Origin: an uncultured Microbacterium sp.
GTDB taxonomy: Bacteria; Actinomycetota; Actinomycetes; Actinomycetales; Microbacteriaceae
Direction of reading: 5' to 3'
Assembly (NCBI GenBank): GCA_947647645.1
Contig: CANSLE010000008.1
Location: forward strand, 1-21,968
Length of the DNA: 21,968 nt
Under the pieces are notes generated by a model. That model was not told the origin of the DNA. It worked only from the letters and a program-made list of their open reading frames with translations, and did not search any database. The position numbers and the translations under genes were made by a program. Shown piece by piece: positions 15,226 through 20,523 of this stretch. The stretch's first letter is position 1. Each line of letters starts with the position of its first letter.

Positions 15226-15231
15226 TACTCT
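15226..15231 (+). promoter_or_regulatory. Weak candidate -10 element for secY
   Basis: TACTCT lies immediately after the rplO terminator and 60 bases before secY. No acceptable -35 hexamer is found 16-18 bases upstream, because that position falls inside the hairpin. It is reported because a terminator precedes secY and no better promoter is visible in the gap. Confidence 0.25.
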
Positions 15232-15290
15232 GGAAGCGGTGTCGTCGGACTCGCCTCGAGACACCGGTCAGCTCACTGGAGGAAATCCCT

Positions 15291-16628
15291 TTGTTCAGCG
15301 CCGTCAGCGCCATCGCGCGGGTCTTCCGCACCCCGGATCTCCGGCGGAAGATCTTCTTCACCCTCGCGGTCATCGCCATCTACCGTCTCGGTGCGCACAT
15401 CCCGGCGCCCTTCGTGAGCTTCCCGAACGTGCAGTCCTGCCTCCGGCAGACCGGTTCGGCCAGCGAGGGCCTGCTCTCGCTCGTCAACCTGTTCTCCGGC
15501 GGCGCCCTGCTGCAGCTGTCGATCTTCGCCCTGGGGGTCATGCCCTACATCACGGCGACGATCATCGTGCAGCTGCTGCGCGTCGTCATCCCGCACTTCG
15601 AGGTGCTGTACAAGGAAGGGCAGTCCGGTCAGGCCCGGCTCACCCAGTACACCCGGTACCTCACGATCGCGCTCGCGCTGCTGCAGTCGACGACGCTGGT
15701 CACCGTCGCCCGCTCGGGCCAGCTGTTCGGGACGACCGGCATCGCCGAGTGCAACGCCCTGCTCACGAAGGACGTGTGGTGGGCTCAGCTGCTGATGATC
15801 ATCACGCTGACCGCCGGCACCGGCCTCATCATGTGGTTCGCCGAGCTCGTCACCGAGCGCGGCGTGGGCAACGGCATGTCGATCCTCATCTTCACCTCGA
15901 TCGCGGCGCAGTTCCCCGCGGCGATGGGCGCCATCGCCTCGTCCCGCGGTTTCGAGGTCTTCCTCCTCGTCCTCGCGGTCGGCATCGTCGTCGTCGCCCT
16001 CGTGGTCTTCGTCGAGCAGTCGCAGCGACGCATCCCCGTGCAGTACGCGAAGCGCATGGTCGGTCGGCGCACCCTGGGCGGCACGAACACATACATCCCC
16101 ATCAAGGTGAACATGGCGGGTGTCGTGCCGGTCATCTTCGCCTCGTCGCTGCTGTACATCCCTGCCCTGATCGCCCAGTTCAACCAGACGCCCGATGCCA
16201 ACGGGAACATCCCGGGATGGGTGACCTGGATCCAGCAGTACCTGACCAAGGGCGATCACCCGCTCTACATGCTGCTGTACTTCCTCCTCATCGTCGGCTT
16301 CACCTACTTCTACGTCGCGATCACCTTCAACCCGGTCGAGGTCGCCGACAACATGAAGAAGTACGGCGGCTTCATCCCCGGCATCCGTGCCGGTCGTCCC
16401 ACGGCCGAGTACCTCGACTACGTGCTGACGCGCATCACGCTGCCCGGCTCGATCTACCTCGGACTCATCGCGTTGCTGCCGCTCGTCGCGCTCGCCACCG
16501 TCAGCGCCAACCAGAACTTCCCGTTCGGCGGCGCATCGATCCTCATCATCGTCGGTGTGGGTCTGGAGACGGTCAAGCAGATCGACGCGCAGCTGCAGCA
16601 GCGCCACTACGAAGGGCTGCTGCGATGA
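15291..16628 (+). CDS. secY: Preprotein translocase subunit SecY
   Basis: A 445-residue SecY, the channel of the SecYEG translocon in the cytoplasmic membrane. Ten hydrophobic segments fit the family. Recognisable parts are NLFSGGALLQLSIFALGVMPYITATI (TM2 region), TERGVGNGMSILIF, the cytosolic loop KRMVGRRTLGGTNTYIPIKVNMAGVVPV, and the C-terminal VADNMKKYGGFIPGIRAGRPTAEYLDYVLTRITLPGS. The start is TTG at 15291: it follows GGAGGA (15278-15283) by seven bases and gives the expected FSAVSAIARVFRTPDLRRKI. No ATG or GTG is close enough to compete. The stop overlaps adk by four bases (ATGA). Confidence 0.97.
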   Translation: MFSAVSAIARVFRTPDLRRKIFFTLAVIAIYRLGAHIPAPFVSFPNVQSCLRQTGSASEGLLSLVNLFSGGALLQLSIFALGVMPYITATIIVQLLRVVIPHFEVLYKEGQSGQARLTQYTRYLTIALALLQSTTLVTVARSGQLFGTTGIAECNALLTKDVWWAQLLMIITLTAGTGLIMWFAELVTERGVGNGMSILIFTSIAAQFPAAMGAIASSRGFEVFLLVLAVGIVVVALVVFVEQSQRRIPVQYAKRMVGRRTLGGTNTYIPIKVNMAGVVPVIFASSLLYIPALIAQFNQTPDANGNIPGWVTWIQQYLTKGDHPLYMLLYFLLIVGFTYFYVAITFNPVEVADNMKKYGGFIPGIRAGRPTAEYLDYVLTRITLPGSIYLGLIALLPLVALATVSANQNFPFGGASILIIVGVGLETVKQIDAQLQQRHYEGLLR

Positions 16629-17221
16629 CCGCCGCGCGACTGCTCATCATCGGCCCGCAGGGCTCCGGCAAGGGCACGCAGGGCGTGCGCGTCGCCGAGG
16701 CCCTCGGCATCCCCGCCGTCTCGACGGGCGACGTCTTCCGCGCCAACGTCAAAGACGGCACGGAGCTGGGTCTGAAGGTCAAGGCCATCATCGACGCCGG
16801 CGACCTCGTGCCCGACGCGCTGACGGGAGAGATCGTCCGCGACCGCCTCGCCCAGGCGGATGCCGCGGGGGGCTTCCTGCTCGACGGGTACCCGCGCAAC
16901 CTCGGCCAGGTCGGCGACCTCGACGCCTTCCTCGACGGGCGTGGCGAGCCGCTGACTGCGGTGATCGAGCTCGTCGTCCCGCGCGACGAGTCGATCCGGC
17001 GCCTGGCGCTCCGCGCCGCCGCGCAGGGGCGCGCCGACGACAACGAGGAGTCCATCGCGAAGCGCCTGTCGATCTACGAGTCGGAGACCGCACCGATCCT
17101 CGACGTGTATCGCGAGCGCGGGGTCGTCGACCAGATCGACGGCGTCGGATCGCTGGACGAGGTCTACGCCCGCATCACGGCGGCTCTCGAGACCCGCGGC
17201 ATCGCGGCAGCATCCGTCTGA
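16625..17221 (+). CDS. adk: Adenylate kinase, short-LID type
   Basis: Catalyses ATP + AMP to 2 ADP, balancing cellular adenylates. The protein is 198 residues. The P-loop is GPQGSGKGT (10-18; most Adk have GPPGAGKGT), STGDVFRAN (33-41) and LLDGYPRN (85-92; usual DGFPRT) form the AMP-binding region, and RAAAQGRADDNEE (130-142) replaces the LID domain. The ~30-residue zinc or hydrogen-bonded LID insertion is absent, as in other actinobacterial enzymes. The frame is open far upstream inside secY, but the ATG at 16625, overlapping the secY stop, gives the correct N-terminus. Confidence 0.96.
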   Translation: MTAARLLIIGPQGSGKGTQGVRVAEALGIPAVSTGDVFRANVKDGTELGLKVKAIIDAGDLVPDALTGEIVRDRLAQADAAGGFLLDGYPRNLGQVGDLDAFLDGRGEPLTAVIELVVPRDESIRRLALRAAAQGRADDNEESIAKRLSIYESETAPILDVYRERGVVDQIDGVGSLDEVYARITAALETRGIAAASV

Positions 17222-18051
17222 TGGGCCTTCGCCGCTCCCTGTACAAGACGCCGGCGCAGCTGCGCGCGATGGTCGAGCCCGGTCTCATCACCGCGGCCGC
17301 GCTCGACGCGGTCCGTGCGCTGATCGCGCCCGGTGTGACGACGGCCGAGCTGGATGCCGCGGCATCCGAGGTCATCCTCGCGCGCGGTGCCGAGTCGAAC
17401 TTCCAGCTCGTGCGCGGGTATCGACACACGACGTGCATCTCCGTCAACGACCAGGTCGTGCACGGGATTCCGGGCGAGCGCGTGCTCGACGCGGGGGACA
17501 TCGTCTCGATCGACGCCGGCGCACAGTTCGCGGGCTGGAACGGCGACTCCGCCATCACGGTCGTGGTCCCCGGCGGTGACGCGGCCACGCGCGCGTCGCG
17601 GGAGCGGCTGTCCGAGGTGACCGAGGGATCGCTGTGGGCGGGCATCGCGGCGCTGGCGTCCGCGGCGCGGGTCGGCGAGATCGGCGACGCCGTGCAGGGC
17701 TACATCGAGCGGTCGGGGGAGGGCTACGGCATCCTCCGCGACTACGTCGGCCACGGCATCGGTCGCCGCATGCACGAAGGACCCACCGTCTTCAACTACC
17801 GGGTCGCCGACCTCGGGCCCGCGGTGCGCCCGGGCCTCTGCCTCGCGATCGAGCCGATGATCACGGGCGGCTCCGACGAGACGTACGTCGAAGACGACGA
17901 CTGGACGGTCTCGACCGTCGACGGCAGCGACGGATGCCACTGGGAGCACAGCGTCGCCGTGCACGAGGGCGGCATCTGGGTGCTCACCGCGGCCGACGGC
18001 GGCGCCGCGGGCCTGGCCCCGTTCGGCGTCACGCCGGCCCCCATCGCCTGA
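17221..18051 (+). CDS. map: Type I methionine aminopeptidase
   Basis: Removes the initiator methionine from nascent proteins at the ribosome. It is 276 residues with the pita-bread fold signature. The five metal ligands can be placed at Asp98 and Asp109 (IDAGAQFAGWNGDSA), His178 (YVGHGIGRRMHE), Glu211 (AIEPM) and Glu242 (HWEHSVAV); the substrate His81 (VVHGIPG) is also present. There is no N-terminal zinc-finger or SH3-binding extension, so it is the plain type Ia form. The ATG shares one base with the adk stop; the ribosome-binding site is poor, consistent with coupling. Confidence 0.97.
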   Translation: MGLRRSLYKTPAQLRAMVEPGLITAAALDAVRALIAPGVTTAELDAAASEVILARGAESNFQLVRGYRHTTCISVNDQVVHGIPGERVLDAGDIVSIDAGAQFAGWNGDSAITVVVPGGDAATRASRERLSEVTEGSLWAGIAALASAARVGEIGDAVQGYIERSGEGYGILRDYVGHGIGRRMHEGPTVFNYRVADLGPAVRPGLCLAIEPMITGGSDETYVEDDDWTVSTVDGSDGCHWEHSVAVHEGGIWVLTAADGGAAGLAPFGVTPAPIA

Positions 18052-18140
18052 GAGCGTCCCCGGGCGCGAACGGGCCGTCGTCGATGACCGCCGTCGCGCC
18101 GGATTTTCACGGGCAACGCATAGGGGTGCGTGGGGGAAGA

Positions 18141-18146
18141 TAGTCT
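18141..18146 (+). promoter_or_regulatory. Weak candidate -10 element for the DsbA-like gene
   Basis: TAGTCT lies 40 bases before the gene in the 134-base map spacer. No -35 match at 16-18 bases was found, so a housekeeping promoter is doubtful; an alternative sigma factor or read-through from map are other options. No strong terminator was seen after map. Confidence 0.25.
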
Positions 18147-18185
18147 GACGCGGCATGTGCCGCACATCGGAGAGGCATCGAGGTT

Positions 18186-18863
18186 ATGGCGCAGGCAGCA
18201 GCGGGAAAGAAGAACTGGTTCGCGATCTGGGTGAGTGTGGCGGTCGTCGTCATCGTGGCCGTGGTCGTCGGCCTGGTGGTCTGGATGAACAACGCCAGCT
18301 CCGGACCCGGTGCCCAGCCGGCCTCCAGCAACATCAACACCTCCACCGGTGCCATCTCGTTCGGTTCCGGCCCCAACACCGTCGACACCTACGTCGACTT
18401 CATGTGCCCCTACTGCGGTCAGTTCGAGAAGACCGAGGGCGACACCATCAAGCAGCTCGTCGCGGACAACAAGATCACGCTCAACCTCCACCCGGTGACG
18501 ATCCTCGACCGCGCGTCGCAGGGCACGAAGTTCTCCAGCCGGGCCGCCAGCGCGATGTTCGCCGTCGCCGAGTCGGACCCCGCCAACGCCTACGCCTTCA
18601 TGGAGGCGATGTTCCGCAACCAGCCTCAGGAGAGCTCCGCGGGTCTCGCCGACGCGCAGATCGTCTCGATCGCCAAGGGCGCGGGCGTCAACGTCACCGC
18701 CGACCTCGAGAAGGCGATCACCTCGGGCAAGTACGTCAAGTTCGCGCAGTCGCACGGTCTGCCCGACGGGGCCAAGGGGACGCCCACCCTCGCGGTGAAC
18801 GGCACCCTGGTGAACATCACCTTCAACGCGAAGACCGACATCGTCGCCAACCTCAAGAACTGA
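18186..18863 (+). CDS. Membrane-anchored DsbA-like thioredoxin-fold protein
   Basis: A 225-residue protein with a short basic N-terminus (GKKN), one strongly hydrophobic helix (residues ~11-34) and then a flexible Ser/Gly/Pro/Ala linker. The rest is a DsbA/thioredoxin_4-type domain outside the membrane. The redox motif CPYC is at 74-77, as DFMCPYCGQFE, and the cis-proline loop GTPT has Pro200. A helical insertion lies between them, as in DsbA. It probably oxidises or isomerises disulfides in exported proteins, or acts as a DsbG-like reductase; the direction cannot be told from sequence. It stands between map and infA and ends in a strong hairpin. GGAGAGG (18169-18175) is the likely ribosome-binding site. 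Confidence 0.88.
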   Translation: MAQAAAGKKNWFAIWVSVAVVVIVAVVVGLVVWMNNASSGPGAQPASSNINTSTGAISFGSGPNTVDTYVDFMCPYCGQFEKTEGDTIKQLVADNKITLNLHPVTILDRASQGTKFSSRAASAMFAVAESDPANAYAFMEAMFRNQPQESSAGLADAQIVSIAKGAGVNVTADLEKAITSGKYVKFAQSHGLPDGAKGTPTLAVNGTLVNITFNAKTDIVANLKN

Positions 18864-18882
18864 ACGCCCGCGAGGGACGGCG

Positions 18883-18917
18883 AGGGGGCCGCGCGGCGGT
18901 TTGCCGTGTGGCCCCCT
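18883..18917 (+). terminator. Terminator after the DsbA-like gene, overlapping the infA promoter
   Basis: Bases 18883-18897 pair with 18903-18917 (15 bp including two G-T wobbles) around loop GGTTT, starting 20 bases after the stop. The -35 of the infA promoter (18901-18906) lies in the loop and the 3' arm of this stem. Confidence 0.75.
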
Positions 18918-18929
18918 ATCACGTACACT
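18901..18929 (+). promoter_or_regulatory. Promoter of infA and downstream genes
   Basis: TTGCCG at 18901-18906 and TACACT at 18924-18929 are separated by exactly 17 bases. The start would be near 18936, giving an 87-base leader to infA. The spacer is the 3' arm of the preceding terminator. Confidence 0.7.
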
Positions 18930-19022
18930 GGATCTTTGGTGCCTTGCGCCTTCATTGGCGTGTCGCCGCACCACATCCCACTCACCGCAGACCGACCGGT
19001 CTGCTCAAGCGTCAGCGAGGCT

Positions 19023-19244
19023 ATGGCTAAGAAAGACGGTGTCATCGAAATCGAGGGCGTCGTGTCGGAAGCGCTGCCCAACGCGATGTTCCGCGTTGAG
19101 CTCACGAACGGACACAAGGTTCTCGCCACGATTTCCGGCAAGATGCGGCAGAACTACATCCGCATCATCCCCGAAGACCGCGTCGTCGTGGAGCTCTCGC
19201 CCTACGACCTCACGCGTGGTCGCATCGTCTACCGCTACCGCTAG
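19023..19244 (+). CDS. infA: Translation initiation factor IF-1
   Basis: A 73-residue IF-1, a single S1/OB-fold domain that occupies the 30S A site during initiation. It reads MAKKDGVIEIEGVVSEALPNAMFRVELTNGHKVLATISGKMRQNYIRIIPEDRVVVELSPYDLTRGRIVYRYR, shown here as the identifying family pattern from start to stop. The frame is open upstream to an ATG at 18906, but that start lies before the predicted transcription start and adds non-homologous residues. The ribosome-binding site is weak (GCGAGG, 19015-19020). Confidence 0.98.
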   Translation: MAKKDGVIEIEGVVSEALPNAMFRVELTNGHKVLATISGKMRQNYIRIIPEDRVVVELSPYDLTRGRIVYRYR

Positions 19245-19267
19245 ACCGGTCGAGAAGTAACGAGCGG

Positions 19268-19287
19268 GCGGATGCCGCGGCATCCGC
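19268..19287 (+). repeat. Palindromic hairpin between infA and rpmJ
   Basis: Bases 19268-19275 pair perfectly with 19280-19287 (8 bp, loop CGCG). Its core GGATGCCGCGGCATCC (19270-19285) recurs exactly in map at 17352-17367. It could stabilise the infA message or be an instance of a genome-wide motif. Confidence 0.6.
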
Positions 19288-19317
19288 GTGACTCGAAGAC
19301 AGCGAACAGGAAACATC

Positions 19318-19434
19318 ATGAAGGTCAACCCCTCCGTCAAGCCCATCTGCGACCACTGCAAGGTCATCCGTCGCCACGGTCGCGTCATGGTCATCTGCAA
19401 GGCGAACCCGCGTCACAAGCAGCGCCAGGGCTGA
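19318..19434 (+). CDS. rpmJ: 50S ribosomal protein L36, zinc-binding form
   Basis: A 38-residue L36, the smallest ribosomal protein. The sequence begins MKVNPSVKPICDHCKVIRRHG and ends KANPRHKQRQG. Zinc ligands Cys11, Cys14, Cys27 and His33 are all present, so this is the zinc-dependent type rather than the zinc-free paralogue induced under zinc starvation. The ATG at 19318 follows ACAGGAAAC (19306-19314). It stands 73 bases after infA, separated by a hairpin. Confidence 0.97.
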   Translation: MKVNPSVKPICDHCKVIRRHGRVMVICKANPRHKQRQG

Positions 19435-19592
19435 CGTCTCGGCGGGCCGGGCCGACGACGTCGGCGGGCACGCCCCCTCACAACTGAACACGCAGACAGG
19501 CAGGATCAGAACCTCTTCGGAGGGGACACCTCGGGGCGGAGGCCCGGGCACCGATCCTGCTCCACACCTCCATTACTCCTAGGAGAACCCGC
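19435..19592 (+). promoter_or_regulatory. Structured leader between rpmJ and rpsM
   Basis: This 158-base spacer has an outer 8-bp stem (19500-19507 with 19553-19560). It encloses a hairpin with a TTCG tetraloop (19512-19515 with 19520-19523) and a second 4-bp hairpin (19529-19532 with 19539-19542). Its two CCTC and two GAGG segments can pair in alternative combinations, so switching is possible. It then reaches the rpsM ribosome-binding site AGGAG (19581-19585). In E. coli S4 regulates translation from an rpsM leader. No clear promoter was found. Confidence 0.4.
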
Positions 19593-19973
19593 ATGGCACG
19601 TCTTGCCGGCGTTGACATCCCGCGCGACAAGCGCGTGGTGATCGCCCTCACCTACATCTACGGCATCGGCCGTACCCGTTCGGTCGAGATCCTCACGGCC
19701 ACCGAGATCGACGAGTCGGTCCGCGTGAAGGACCTCACCGACGACCAGCTGGTCGCGCTGCGCGACCACATCGAAGGCAACTACAAGGTGGAGGGTGACC
19801 TGCGCCGCGAGGTCGCCGCCGACATCCGCCGCAAGGTGGAGATCGGCTCGTACGAGGGTCTGCGTCACCGCCGCGGCCTTCCGGTGCGCGGTCAGCGCAC
19901 CAAGACCAACGCGCGCACCCGCAAGGGCCCGAAGCGCACCGTCGCCGGCAAGAAGAAGGCCGGCCGCAAGTAA
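19593..19973 (+). CDS. rpsM: 30S ribosomal protein S13
   Basis: A 126-residue S13, a head protein that contacts P-site tRNA and forms intersubunit bridges. It starts MARLAGVDIPRDKRVVIALTYIYGIG and has the signature SYEGLRHRRGLPVRGQRTKTNARTRKGPKRTV with a Lys/Arg-rich tail that touches tRNA. The ATG has a strong AGGAG site. rpsK follows after 31 bases with its own AGGAG. Confidence 0.98.
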   Translation: MARLAGVDIPRDKRVVIALTYIYGIGRTRSVEILTATEIDESVRVKDLTDDQLVALRDHIEGNYKVEGDLRREVAADIRRKVEIGSYEGLRHRRGLPVRGQRTKTNARTRKGPKRTVAGKKKAGRK

Positions 19974-20004
19974 GCGCGGCCCCCAGGTTTAGGAGAACAG
20001 ACAC

Positions 20005-20403
20005 ATGGCACAGGCCAAGACCGCCGCGCGCAAGCCGCGCCGCAAGGAAAAGAAGAACATCGCGCTGGGCCAGGCCCACATCAAGTCGACGTTCAACAAC
20101 ACGATCGTCTCGATCACCGACCCCTCGGGCGCTGTCATCAGCTGGGCGTCCTCGGGCGGGGTGGGCTTCAAGGGCTCGCGCAAGTCGACGCCGTACGCCG
20201 CCGGCATGGCCGCCGAGTCGGCCGCCCGCCAGGCCGCCGAGCACGGCGTCAAGAAGGTCGACGTCTTCGTGAAGGGCCCGGGTTCGGGCCGCGAGACCGC
20301 GATCCGCTCGCTGCAGGCCGCCGGCCTCGAGGTGGGGTCGATCTCCGACGTCACGCCGCAGGCGCACAACGGCTGCCGCCCGCCGAAGCGTCGCCGCGTC
20401 TGA
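20005..20403 (+). CDS. rpsK: 30S ribosomal protein S11
   Basis: A 132-residue S11 from the platform, near the E-site codon. The conserved HIKSTFNNTIVSITDPSGAVISWASSGGVGFKGSRKSTPYAAGMAAESAA and DVTPQAHNGCRPPKRRRV are intact. A basic N-terminus (KTAARKPRRKEKK) precedes the core. In many bacteria rpsD (S4) follows; here a terminator and then rpoA come next. Confidence 0.98.
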   Translation: MAQAKTAARKPRRKEKKNIALGQAHIKSTFNNTIVSITDPSGAVISWASSGGVGFKGSRKSTPYAAGMAAESAARQAAEHGVKKVDVFVKGPGSGRETAIRSLQAAGLEVGSISDVTPQAHNGCRPPKRRRV

Positions 20404-20410
20404 CTTCCGG

Positions 20411-20444
20411 GCCGGGTGCCCCCGCATCGCGGGCGGCACCCGGC
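20411..20444 (+). terminator. Terminator after rpsK
   Basis: Bases 20411-20420 pair with 20435-20444 and 20421-20425 with 20429-20433, leaving one bulged C (20434) and a three-base loop ATC; 15 pairs, almost all G-C. A modest T-containing tract (ATCCGTCGTCTTTG) follows. It begins eight bases after the rpsK stop and probably separates rpoA-rplQ from the upstream unit, at least in part. Confidence 0.75.
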
Positions 20445-20451
20445 ATCCGTC

Positions 20452-20467
20452 GTCTTTGAAAACTCAA
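20452..20467 (+). promoter_or_regulatory. boxA-like element upstream of rpoA
   Basis: The stretch GTCTTTGAAAACTCAA closely resembles the boxA antitermination signal of rRNA leaders (TGTTCTTTGAAAACTGAAC in Gram-positive bacteria). It lies directly after the rpsK terminator hairpin. NusB with S10 (NusE, encoded at 5602) binds boxA RNA. The resemblance is visible; the function here is inferred. Confidence 0.45.
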
Positions 20468-20482
20468 CACCTCTTGCAATCG

Positions 20483-20506
20483 CACGTGTCATATAGCGGG
20501 CACGTG
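20483..20506 (+). repeat. Paired CACGTG palindromes before rpoA
   Basis: CACGTG occurs at 20483-20488 and 20501-20506, part of a direct repeat GCACGTG spaced 18 bases apart. In RNA the two copies can pair with each other as a 6-bp stem with a 12-base loop just before the rpoA ribosome-binding site AAAGGA (20511-20516). In DNA they could be a paired operator. Between them is TATAGC (20492-20497), a poor -10 candidate with no matching -35. Confidence 0.4.
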
Positions 20507-20523
20507 ACGGAAAGGAACACATA

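Noticed and set aside
15239..17221. A 660-residue + strand frame ending as adenylate kinase, suggesting a fusion protein
   Set aside because: The part before 16625 is out of frame with secY and has Arg/His/Pro-rich shadow composition; adk has a proper start overlapping the secY stop.
18052..18185. Terminator after map
   Set aside because: Only short weak pairings (for example 18150-18154 with 18159-18163) are present, too weak to call.
18906..19022. N-terminal extension of IF-1 from an ATG at 18906
   Set aside because: This ATG overlaps the promoter spacer, upstream of the predicted transcription start, and IF-1 is always about 72 residues.
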